Positions 1-8,691 of a stretch of DNA of 11,739 nt are shown here, one piece after another. The first letter of the stretch is position 1, and the number at the start of each line of letters is the position of its first letter. The stretch lies in contig LSSL01005434.1 of assembly GCA_001953115.1 (NCBI GenBank), forward strand, positions 1 to 11,739. Reading direction: 5' to 3'. The notes under the pieces are model-generated. The model was not told the DNA's origin. It was given only the letters and a program-made list of their open reading frames with translations, and searched no databases. A program made the position numbers and the translations under genes. This DNA comes from Smittium mucronatum. Its lineage: Eukaryota; Kickxellomycota; Harpellomycetes; Harpellales; Legeriomycetaceae.

Positions 1-875
1 TATAATAAATTCATATTTATTAATTTTTAGATTTTATATAGTGGTAAAAGTAAAATTTAATTTATATACCAAGGCCATTAAAGATTAGTGTGGCAAGAGT
101 TTTTAAAATTTATTTATTAGAAAACTTACTTACTCTACCTATCCATAAATACGAGAATACATAAAAAAAGTATGTTTCACGAGCTATTGTTTAATAGTAA
201 TAAGAAATTTTTCCCATTTTTTAAATAATAGAATCAAAAATTTTAAAAATAATGACTCATCATTTTGAATAAATCTATAAAGCTCCATATAGGGGTTTAT
301 CCTAAAATCCATTTCGTTGCTAAAAAAATCGTTTTATTAAGAATCGAACCTGATTGTCAAAATATATTCTCATTCATTATCAAATTAAAAAATAATCAAT
401 GCGATCGTAGATTATTCAGTATAAGAATCTAATAAATTATATGCGTTTTAATTTTATTTATTGTTTATTTTTTTTTCACACTTTAAAAATTTAATATTAT
501 TTTACTCTTCACTTTAGCTTATATAAAGATTTAGGCTATCATGAGGAAAAATAAATACTCGAATACATTTATTTGAATTTCTTTTTCTTTTGAGTCCTAA
601 ATTTTTTTTGTGATAACCGCCAAAAATGATGACTTATTATGTTGGGGAGTTAGTATCATTAATTATACTAAATTAAACGTTTTATATGCGAAAAATATTT
701 AATATTAGATGGTATAAAAAAGAAGAGAAACCAATATCCATAGAAACCTTGTTGAAAAAATATATAAACTAAACCCAAAAATATAATAAAAAAAATACAT
801 ATTCAATAAAAACAGTTACAATAACATGGGTCACCATTTATTGAATCTCAAAAAAATTGGGTAATACAAAATTTT
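1..875. other. AT-rich stretch without a recognisable gene
   Basis: I see no open frame with convincing protein character here on either strand. The only structured element is the inverted-repeat arm at 126-207, listed separately. A tRNA-like T-loop string on the minus strand near 341-350 was examined and rejected. The rest is A/T homopolymers and short mixed sequence. Confidence 0.6.
126..207 (+). repeat. Left arm of the long inverted repeat
   Basis: Bases 126-145 (ttacttactctacctatcca) are the exact reverse complement of 8672-8691. Further in, 170-207 (gtatgtttc..gagctatt...aataagaaa) matches the reverse complement of 8608-8645 (gaatgtttc..aagctatt...aataaggaaa) at roughly three quarters of positions with one gap. 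The 20-base block has seven C residues in a background where C is rare, so chance identity is very unlikely. A weaker resemblance continues outward (ggcaagag against gccaagaa near 93-100), so the true end of the repeat is uncertain. Confidence 0.7.
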
Positions 876-1515
876 TTAAAATATATATTTAAGTATCGTA
901 AGGAAAAGTGATTTATGGATTTTTTTACCTACCATCCCCCCCCCCCATATAAATGAAAAACACAGGTAAAAATGCTTATCATCGTGAATATAATAAAGCA
1001 ATAGTGAAACAATCACCCCAAATATAAAATAAATGCATTCTAAGAGTATTTCATAGTTTCAAGCATTCTTGTATTAACTTGGAACATATCTTATCTTTGG
1101 TAAGTTCTTCATTGGGTCATAATTTTTTTCTGAATTTCCAAACACAAATTCTTGGCCCTTGTACTTATATTCAGACATTTAAATCTTATTCCTTATAAAA
1201 TCTCTTTTTATATCTAACGGTCAGATCTCATGATTGTAATCTGACTTAGCTCTAATATTTAAATAATATCCCTATTCATATCCCTTGAAATTTGATTTTC
1301 TAATAATTTATTCATATATTCCAAAAAAACACAATTTTTACTGGTTTTTTTCAAATCGGATACACGTATTAGCTTACTTCTGCATTATTTGATTCCGTAC
1401 TAGTTCTGATATTTCTCAAATTAAGATCACAATTTTTTTGATCAGCTAAACTAGTATCTTTATATTTATATTTATATATTTTGTATGTAATTTTGATCCT
1501 CAAGTGATTTTGATC
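876..1515 (-). pseudogene. Decayed gene with a small membrane-protein-like 3' module
   Basis: I do not recognise the family. The clearest part starts at ATG 1178-1176 and runs about 100 codons in one frame to a TAA at 876-878. It opens MSEYKYKGQEFVFGNSEK, meets nonsense codons at 1074-1076 (TAA) and 1059-1061 (TGA), then has a hydrophobic stretch (about residues 46-61, IYFIFGVIVSLLLYYI) typical of one membrane span. A basic tail follows an 11-G run at 936-946. Upstream on the same strand, in other frames, are two more open segments. 1372-1515 is hydrophilic and rich in S/T/N/D (DTSLADQKNCDLNLRN). 1262-1384 contains VSDLKKTSKNCVFLEYMN. I infer one frameshifted gene, but the ATG at 1178 could equally begin a separate small gene. 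The plus strand is also fairly open from ATG 953 to 1195, with one stop, and is the competing reading. Confidence 0.45.
936..946. repeat. C11 homopolymer (G11 on the minus strand)
   Basis: Eleven consecutive C residues stand in a region that is otherwise mostly A and T. On the minus strand the run lies inside the 876-1178 reading frame, where it would encode a short glycine run. Such a run is prone to length change by slippage in cells and in sequencing. Confidence 0.9.
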
Positions 1516-1525
1516 TTATTTTGAT
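1490..1525 (+). repeat. Three close direct copies of ATTTTGAT, overlapping an inverted-repeat arm
   Basis: The octamer attttgat occurs at 1490-1497, 1507-1514 and 1518-1525, and a related tgatcc follows at about 1547-1552. The block includes 1491-1505 (ttttgatcctcaagt), which is repeated in reverse complement at 2987-3001. Clustered short repeats of this kind could bind a protein, but in AT-rich DNA they can also arise by chance. Confidence 0.5.
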
Positions 1526-2402
1526 GGTTTTTATTTTAAGTAATTATGATCCTTAATTATTTTAATATATTTTTATTGGATAAAAAAATTGATTTAATTA
1601 TTCTTATATCCAATATTTTCTATTAATAAATTATTAGAGCTTATTTAGTTTTTAATTCTCTGAGGGTTATTTTTCACAGAAATCGGAATGGTAAATATTT
1701 TATTTTAAAAAAAGCCCATTATATCATAGTGCTCAAATTTTTTTAAAGATTAAATTCTTTACTTTTTTATTAACCCAGTGTCAAATTCCGGATAGTCCTG
1801 ATCTAAAATAGCATTAGTGTTAACGGAGTAGCTTAATACAATATTATTCCATATTTTAAAACTTATTCCGATAAAATAAGCTCTTTTTGGCTTATTACAT
1901 TTTTTGTCAATACAATTCACGAAATATGTGGATTTAAAACCATTTTACAAATATAAAAAAATTAGAAATAGGTTATTGGTACATTTGGGTCTATAGTTTA
2001 AGTCAAAGCTAAAATTTATTTAACGCTGAAAAAAAATGAAATTTGACATAATATCAACTGTAAAAAATGTAATTTTGATTTCAATATGTTATGTGTATAA
2101 CTTTTATTCATAATCAAGACGGATATAATTATAGTTTCAAATTTTACGTCTATTATACTTAAAAAAATCTATGCTTTACATTACTAAAATCTTTCCACCC
2201 TAAAAAAAAATCATTATCAATTTAGATGATATAATAAAATAATATGGAAAAAAAGGGATTAATATCATTTAAGTCGAACCTCTGTGATATAAATTCAAAG
2301 ATGTTTATATTATACTGGATGAATTGTAACTAAAAAACTAAAAAATAAGCAATATAGCATTTTTCCGGAATGAATATGCTTTCATTCAAAAACTATGCCT
2401 TT
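1516..2402. other. AT-rich interval without a confident gene
   Basis: Short open stretches occur in several frames on both strands, none with convincing protein character. The 3' end of the large minus-strand pseudogene may extend into this interval to about 2,290: a stretch reading HIHSGKMLYCLFFSFLVTIH lies in the same frame as the open segment at 2403-2612. A plus-strand frame beginning at ATG 2036 was considered and rejected. Confidence 0.4.
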
Positions 2403-2986
2403 TTAGATATTGAACACATTTAATATTTGAATAAGGCAAATAAAAAAAATGAAATTAAAGATAATATTTTTCTTATTAATAACAATCATAAACTTAGAAT
2501 TTAAGTTTATTATACAACGAAATTTCAAAATGATGTAATCAATATTTATTCTACCGGACTTTTTAGCTATATTAGCAACTAGACTAATTATAAAACAGTA
2601 AATCCAGATCATTAGTACAAATCAGTCATCTATAATATTTTTTCTTCTATAATAAACCGTTGGATTAATTTATTTCCATTAATATAAAACATTTTTAAAA
2701 GTTACTTCTATACAATAATAACAGCTTCATGAGGCCATAGATAGCACCATATACAATAATGAGACAAAAAAAGCAACTTTTTGGGCCAGATATTCTCCCT
2801 GGTACAAAAGCTATCAAATTTAGATTTAAAACTATCTCATATATTTAATTGGAACAAGTTTCATTCAATTAAATATTTATAGGTATTTTATTTTCCAAAC
2901 TAATTATCTGAGATAAATTTTTTCCTATAAAAAATAAATCATAATCATGAAAAATGAATCAAAAACGCCAAAAAAATATCAAAAAA

Positions 2987-3001
2987 ACTTGAGGATCAAA
3001 A
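2987..3001 (-). repeat. Second arm of a 15-base inverted repeat
   Basis: These bases are the exact reverse complement of 1491-1505. Looser similarity continues for about 45 more bases (reverse complement of about 2940-2986 against about 1506-1553), including gtttttattttaag..attatgat on the left side. The arm lies inside the large minus-strand pseudogene without breaking its frame, so it is not an obvious insertion boundary. Confidence 0.5.
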
Positions 3002-3123
3002 CTAATTAAAAAATATACATCTTATTCTGGTTTAAGAATTTTTTTATGGGAGTTATTAAAAATCAATTACACTTCTGTTATATCTTCACTAACTATATTT
3101 ACAAGTCTGTTGTATAAAATATT

Positions 3124-3405
3124 TCAGAAAAATTTCTTGCTGGATTCTAACTTAAAATTTAATTCTTGGCTTAGAAGATTTAGTTTTCTGTTAAATATGT
3201 TTTTATATTTAATATTGGATGACTTTATTTCTTCTGAGGTGCTATCAGAATAAATTAAAGAGTTGTTACTAGTAGAATTATGTAAATAGTCCAATTGAAC
3301 TCGATTATCTTCAAAAAATTTATCCTTGGAGGCAATTTTATCGAAAGCTCTATTGAAGATTATGGAATTTTTGTATTGTGACTTCTTTTTGTTGTCTGAA
3401 ATCAT
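3124..3405 (-). CDS. Best-preserved open segment of the large pseudogene (93 codons from ATG)
   Basis: This stretch is open for about 93 codons from ATG 3405-3403 to a TGA at 3124-3126. It is open for roughly 20 codons more upstream without an ATG, longer than expected by chance at this base composition. The product is hydrophilic and low in complexity, rich in K, N, S, D and E, with a serine/threonine-rich centre (HNSTSNNSLIYSDSTSEE), and resembles a disordered linker. There is no domain I can name. Beyond the TGA the same frame goes on with coding character (NILYNRLVNIVSEDITEV), so the stop looks like a nonsense mutation inside a longer gene rather than a natural end. It is therefore best regarded as a fragment of the 2403-5511 pseudogene. 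Confidence 0.45.
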   Translation of the reverse strand: MISDNKKKSQYKNSIIFNRAFDKIASKDKFFEDNRVQLDYLHNSTSNNSLIYSDSTSEEIKSSNIKYKNIFNRKLNLLSQELNFKLESSKKFF

Positions 3406-5511
3406 AAAATTATTTTCTTTAAATGAAGGACTACTTTTCCTCTCACATCTAAAATGGATATAAAGTTTTTAATAAAGAATATGTTGTAATCATTCGAATC
3501 AATTAAATTTCTAAGTGAGGTATTTTTTTAAAGTTCTCTCCTCTTCAATTTTAACCTTTTGTCATTTAAACTGGTATAAATACCCTTTTTATTATATTGA
3601 AACAATAAGATCTGATGTATATGCCACTATAAATGTGTAAATATTATCTTTCAACAATACTGCGCCCATTAAAGAAAGTTTTTGGAATGAAACAAAGTTT
3701 AATCTTCTGTTCCATTTTTAATATCCCTACATCTTTATCCCTTAATATCAATAATTTCATTTCTAAAAAAGCTACTAAACTTATTTGAAAACGAAGAATT
3801 CGAAAAATGGGATCTATTTAGCTACTTGATAAGTAAAATTCGGATACATTTCTCTTTAATCATTCCATATAACTCCGTAACATCACTCACGCATTTATCC
3901 GGATTGGAAGTAGGGACAGTTTTAAAGGAGAGCATAAGATATTCTAAGATCTTTTGAAAATTGTAAGTATTGATGCTTTCTAAAAAAGAAAACATCTTTA
4001 TAAACTTCAGTAAAGTATTTCTCCCAGGTTCTCAAGCGTCTCAGTAATATTATAACTGATATTTTCGGCGAAAATTGTTTCAAAGTTCCTATAGCTTGAA
4101 GTATGGCACACCACAATTTCACAGGGAAAATATCAGAACTATCACCTTACTAACGCGAAGATACAAAATTTTGATTTGAATAAAGCATCTACATATATTT
4201 TTCTTCAAAATAAGTAAAACGTCAAATTGAAGTGGTTCCCAGAACCTTTATTTTGTTTATGAGAAAAAAACCTAACTAATTAGATCACTAGCTCTATTTT
4301 TTTATTTGTAGTGGTCAGTACTTACATGGATTGTACTTTTGAAAATATAAAAATTTTCTTGATGGTTTTAATGTGCTATTAAATTATTTTCCAAATTAAA
4401 TCCATTATTTTAATATGATTAATTATATAATACGATTCCGTCATCTGAGTTTATTTACATATCCTTTTATTAATCCTTCTATTTTTAATCGATCATAAAC
4501 TGATTTCAAAACCGAACAGATGATTTATTTATAAACTTCGATCTCAAAAAGTTTCCCAATTTTAGAATATCTTCAAGTATATCTAATTTATTATAGCAGC
4601 TAGTAAGTGGAAGTCTTTTCAAAACTGATTTGCTTTGCTTAGGCCCAAATATGCTCATTTTAATCCCCAATTAATATGTGTGGCCACAGTATAAATTCTC
4701 TTTTCATCTACTATAAAAAAATTTCAACACCGTTTTGGCAAAGATTCTGAATTCTGTATACGATTTTTTTTTACGAATAGCTGTTAACAACTATCTTACT
4801 TTGTGATGAGATCATAAAAAATCTCCATGAAACTATCCTGACGATTGATTCCTGAAATAAAGTCTCAATTCTTAATATTATATCCAATTATATTTCAGCA
4901 GTGGGTGACTACCATATTTTTCTTTTCCGGCTTACTTCACTTCCGCTTAATCTAATTTATTTATAATGCAAAATGACCAATTTGAAATACTAATTACGAT
5001 ACATAAATTGTTCAAACTTGTTTTAATTCACGAGATGTAGAAGATGCTTTTTTTGAGAGCCAGAATCTCTAAAAATTCAAATGGGGTTATTTGAATTTTT
5101 CTGATTTTTAGTGCTAAATAATTGTGTGATAACAGCACAAAAATAGTGCTTGCTGTTTTTGATTAGTTCATACCACGAGATATAACTGAATAAAGTTAAA
5201 TTACTTATTATTTGATTAAGCGTTCAATCTCCATTAGTATAAATTTTTAATAAGAGAGATCAGGATTCAGTAAGTCTAATCTCGCCATAATTTCTTAACT
5301 AATAGTCGAGAGTGAGAATATAAACATTAATAAAATATGTCCAATAAGAAAATTGTTGCATATATTTCACACATTACTGAATGAATCCAAAGTAAACGGG
5401 AACATGTCTATATTTTCACTAAAGACTTCCGATAATTTTTTATGGGGGTTTTTTTATTCTAAAGTAACATAAAATTATATTCAGTATAGTATATTTATTC
5501 GTTAAACCCAT

Positions 5512-6579
5512 TTAAAGAAGAAAATTTATCTATTAAAAAGATAAAAAAGACTAAATTTGGAAAAGATTATTCAAAACCCCCTATTATACTTATAATACCA
5601 GTTAATCTATATTATAAAAAAAAAATTCAATAATACTTTTAAATTTTAATCAATTATTTTAGTTGAATATAAAATGAAGATTGTCTAATTTTGTAATCTG
5701 AATTCGCGATAATATTAATGTATGCTAAAAAAATTAATTGCATTTCTATACACTAACAAATTTAAATTTTGAATGTAAAATCAATAATCTTAAATTCATC
5801 TTACTTTACCGATTCGAATTCCCGAATAAAACGGAAAATAAGCTTGTTCTGTGATATATCCTAAAAGAAGTTTATATATGGAAATTATAGGGATAATTTA
5901 AAATAAAATATAATCAGAATCGTTGAACATTTTTTTTTGCCTTTATCTATCGATTTACTCGACGAAATAAAAACCACATCTCTACAAGTCCTAATTTTTC
6001 TTCTCTTTGTTTTTTTTCAACTTATAAACTCTTGTTTTAATAATAAGGGGTTTTGGAGAATAGAAATTGATTAAGATTTAAATCAGTAAATCAGGTTTTG
6101 AAGCGAATTAATCTTAAAAATGAGTTGTGCAAATATTATAATATTTTAGTGAATCTATGATTCTTCGATTAACATAGTGGATATGGTTAGAGAAGAAAGA
6201 GACATCTAATTTATATTAGGATAATTTAATAACTATATAGCATTAAAACGCATTTTTTTATGCTTTTTGAAGCTTTAAAAAATTGTTCAGAATGTGAAAA
6301 ATAATTAATAGAGATTTATTTTATCGCAATGGATATAAATCTAGATTTATAAAATGATATATAAGTCAACTGAAACCAAAATAAATATATATTTTTTATC
6401 CAGAGTATTCAGAGTCACTCATATTAAGCTCCTATGAGGCAAATCTCTTCCCAATGTATTTATTCTTAAGTTTTTAGGATAAATAGAGCGAATAAAACCT
6501 ATAAATATGGACTCATCTCGTAAAATACTTGTAATTTTCCTATTATTTTTGGCTGCATTTTTTTTTCAACTTTTCTATT
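5512..6579. other. AT-rich interval between the large pseudogene and the transposase remnant
   Basis: No open frame with convincing protein character was found on either strand. The interval would contain the 3' flank of the transposase and any promoter of the large gene, but neither can be recognised. Short runs such as aataaggggttttgg near 6042 are not part of any structure I can define. Confidence 0.5.
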
Positions 6580-7741
6580 TTATGATCCTTTTCCCTGTAT
6601 CCTAATAATACAGTGAAATAAATCATCTTCTAACCTTAATGGGTATTTAAATATACGGAAATTTGTGAAAGATATGGATATATCGGTAAAAGTTTCAATA
6701 ATCTCTAGAGAACCCATACATGCACCCTTTGTTATTTTGAACATGCCCTTTAATCGTTCAATTAAATTTTCAACGATTATCCTTTCACTGTGATCAAGAG
6801 TGATCTTATTTATAATCACTGAGTGATCTGGGTCTAATGAGCTAGCTCAAAATTCACAAAAGTTTTGTGAGTGACTATGTACATTTATTAGTTGCTTTTT
6901 TCGTTATGACTGTCCCAAGTATTTTTTTAGCTCCTAAATAACCTTCATCGGAAATAATTGACCATTTATCATGATTTATTGTGTCTTCTATTCCAAAATC
7001 TCTGGGAGATTTTTTCATTAAAATTTCGATAAGTTTTCTGCATTTTTTTTTTTTGAAAAGCCAGTTATCATGTATTGACCCCTCAAGAACTGGGCTAAAA
7101 AACGCACGCCAACCATCTCGTATAATTTTAATCTTTCTTTTTATGCAATAGCGGTGGTTTTTTCCCAAATAATTTTTTTTTCATCTTTTAAGGAGCCACT
7201 TGGAGTTTTTTTAATAAAAATTCTAGTCAAAATGCAATCAGTGCAACATTCAAATTATTTATAAGGCATATTTATTGAATTAATTGATATATTTTTTCAT
7301 AGGGCATAAATATTTCTTTAATAAAGTCTCTCTGACCACTATTTTAATGGAATTAATCAATTTTCAGATTGAGAGGGGTGATTTCCCAAAATATTTCTCC
7401 ATTTTCTCATATTTGAATTGGTGCATAATATAAGTCAGGGGTACAAGGTGATTATCTTTGGGTGTGAATTTGGATTTTTTCCCCCTCTTTTTTTATTTCT
7501 GAATTTAAAAAAAATTTCTCGCAAACCCGATATATTTCATCAAACTCTCACATGTGGAATACTGTCATAAAATAAATTCTATAAGTATTTTTTTAAAGTA
7601 AATTATTAATTTCAGTATCATAGTTATCAGATTCACTGGTTTAGCTTTCACAAATAGCAGAAGTTATAATGATTTGGGTTTCATAATCTTTGATCGCTTC
7701 TCTGTATGTCTAAGTTCTCTTTAGGTGTTAACTCTTTCCAT
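6580..7741 (-). pseudogene. Decayed DDE transposase, DDE_Tnp_4 (PIF/Harbinger- or IS5-like) type
   Basis: The intact protein would cut and rejoin transposon ends. Blocks in gene order: a possible start at ATG 7741-7739; MKYIGFARNFF (7540-7508); a basic RG-type block, KKRGGKNPNSHPK (7494-7456); a helix-turn-helix-like block ending KMEKYFGKSPLSI (about 7402-7364); the first catalytic Asp in TDC (codon 7239-7237), followed by TPSGSLKDEKK; LGKNHRYCIKRKIKI after a frameshift in an A9 run (about 7172-7180); SPVLEGSIHDNWLF; the second Asp in SDEGYLG (6949-6947); the Glu in SERIIVENLIERLKGMFK (6771-6769); and the closing FTNFRIFKYPLR block before TAA 6582-6580. The order and wording of these blocks match the family. 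Two open pieces, 7168-6875 and 6819-6580, hold the centre and C-terminus. At least four frame changes and several stops elsewhere make it inactive. About 1.16 kb is near the usual length of 350-400 codons. Confidence 0.9.
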
Positions 7742-8607
7742 TTTTTGCCACTTCTTGAAATTTTATTTTATAAGGAATTTTGTATTTATTAATAAGATAA
7801 TTATGAAAATTTTATAATTTAAATATAGGCTCTTATCTTAATAACATATTTTTTTTAGAAATCGGGAAAAAAAATATGAAAAATTCAAAAATATGTCTAA
7901 CACATTATTGAATTTTAAATCCGAAAAAACATCTAAAAATAATTTTCTTTTAGCTATTATAGTGATGCTACTAAATTCCAAAAAATTAAGCGACTAATAA
8001 AAAAAAATTTTGATTTAATTAATTTTCACAAAAATATCAACTTGGGATAATTATTTTTCTTTTTATACTAAATTTTTTTTTGATTTTAAATACGTGAAAA
8101 AAAAACTTCTAGTATACTAAAAATTCAAATTTATTCCATAAATTCCGATACACAGATTTGAATATCGTATTTTTTGTGATTAAAGATGTCGAATCAGAAT
8201 AATTTAAATTTAAAATGACTTTAGTACACTATGTTAATTTATTTAGTTGAATATCGCAATACAAAAATCAAACGCGTTTTAATGCTTTGAAAAATGAATA
8301 GAATCTAGAGGTATTAAGTGATGAAGTTATTTTACTGATTCAATAGCATAACACAATAAAACTCCAAATAGGAAATTTAATAATAATATCGGAAAATATG
8401 TAGAAATTATTCAATTATGGATTTTAATAATATTTATTCATTAAAAAAAAATTAAATTTTCATTGATAATATAAAGTATATCTTTATAAGTATTAATATG
8501 TAGTAATACTAATACTTATGATATTTCATTAATAACAGATTCACTTTTTATAGGGTAAAATTTTAAAGAAATTATATAATTTTCAATAATCTATTCTTCA
8601 AACTTTT
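7742..8607. other. AT-rich interval upstream of the transposase remnant
   Basis: This becomes steadily more AT-rich toward the right inverted-repeat arm. I see no gene. A decayed N-terminal extension of the transposase could reach about 7,800 (KIPYKIKFQEVAKNGKS in one frame). A short hairpin is listed at 8486-8519. Confidence 0.5.
8486..8519. repeat. Hairpin-forming 10-base inverted repeat near the right arm
   Basis: ataagtatta (8486-8495) and its exact complement taatacttat (8510-8519) flank a 14-base loop that itself holds another taatac. It sits about 90 bases inside the right arm of the long inverted repeat. Small AT palindromes are common in such DNA, so a role is not implied. Confidence 0.5.
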
Positions 8608-8691
8608 TTTCCTTATTTCAATTAAAAAATAGCTTAAGAAACATTCTTTTTTTTTTTTAATAAGATATTTTTGGATAGGTAGAGTAAGTAA
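8608..8691 (-). repeat. Right arm of the long inverted repeat
   Basis: Bases 8672-8691 (tggataggtagagtaagtaa) are the exact reverse complement of 126-145. The inner part, 8608-8645, matches 170-207 at about three quarters of positions, with a T12 tract (8647-8658) between the two blocks where the left arm has A-rich sequence. The two arms are nearly equal in length (82 and 84 bases). Only AT-rich noncoding sequence lies outward of this arm. Confidence 0.7.

Larger units (their letters stand above)
2403..5511 (-). pseudogene. Very large decayed gene, function unknown
   Basis: No family recognised. The evidence is a near-continuous chain of open segments on the minus strand that switch frame repeatedly. 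In gene order they are: ATG 5511 with a hydrophobic start (MGLTNKYTILNIILCYF); about 5440-5360 (KKLSEVFSENIDMFPFTLDS); 5288-5250 (MARLDLLNPDLSY); about 4859-4800 (SGINRQDSFMEIFYDLITK); about 4721-4660 (FIVDEKRIYTVATHINWGL); 4658-4509, 50 codons from an ATG; 3995-3825, 57 codons (includes VPTSNPDKCVSDVTELYGM); 3760-3647, 38 codons (MKLLILRDKDVGILKMEQ). One frame then runs from about 3460 to 2698 with only scattered stops, and 2612-2403 is open in another. The last part is strongly hydrophobic (CFFCLIIVYGAIYGLMKLLL, about 2781-2722). Dozens of stops plus frameshifts mean it cannot be expressed as read. Whether this is one gene or two abutting ones is uncertain, and the 5' third is the weakest part. 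Confidence 0.45.
126..8691. mobile_element. Candidate decayed large DNA transposon bounded by terminal inverted repeats
   Basis: Seen: the ends are inverted copies of each other (126-207 against 8608-8691). Their outermost 20 bases are identical, and similarity continues inward for about 60 bases. Everything that looks coding in the window lies between them, all on the minus strand: a DDE transposase remnant, a very large unidentified gene and a small membrane-protein-like remnant. Known: cut-and-paste transposons of the PIF/Harbinger type have terminal inverted repeats and may carry a second gene. Inferred: the interval of about 8.57 kb was one element that died by point mutation and indels. 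Against it: no direct target-site duplication is visible next to the 20-base blocks (left flank gaaaac, right flank agtatc). The element would also be long for this class, and the transposase could instead belong to a smaller nested insertion. Confidence 0.4.

Noticed and set aside
301..420. A tRNA-like T-loop string (ggttcgattc) on the minus strand near 341-350
   Set aside because: The flanking bases form only an imperfect T stem, and no matching acceptor stem or anticodon arm is found at the right distance.
953..1195. A plus-strand frame from ATG 953, six bases after the C11 run, with one internal stop
   Set aside because: The antisense reading has a better start, a clear hydrophobic span and continuation upstream. 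Kept only as a competing possibility.
2036..3005. A plus-strand reading from ATG 2036 with a signal-peptide-like start and a long coding-looking frame
   Set aside because: Stops occur about once per 14 codons, close to random. The minus strand over 2698-3120 is far more open, continues the frame of the 3124-3405 segment and has better protein character.
3922..4122. A 66-codon open stretch on the minus strand read as an independent small gene
   Set aside because: It overlaps the 57-codon segment 3995-3825 in another frame. At most its first part (KLWCAILQAIGTL) belongs to the large pseudogene; the rest is probably an out-of-frame opening.
4676..5610. A plus-strand reading from ATG 4676, with CCCC eight bases upstream resembling the microsporidian CCC start signal
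   Set aside because: After about 4960 stops reach random density, and the minus strand over the same bases reads more like protein and links to segments on both sides. With the minus-strand start placed at 5511, the shared CCCC/GGGG at 4665-4668 has no clear role.
5796..5840. TTCGAAT string near 5813-5819 as part of a tRNA
   Set aside because: Stem pairing fails on both strands.
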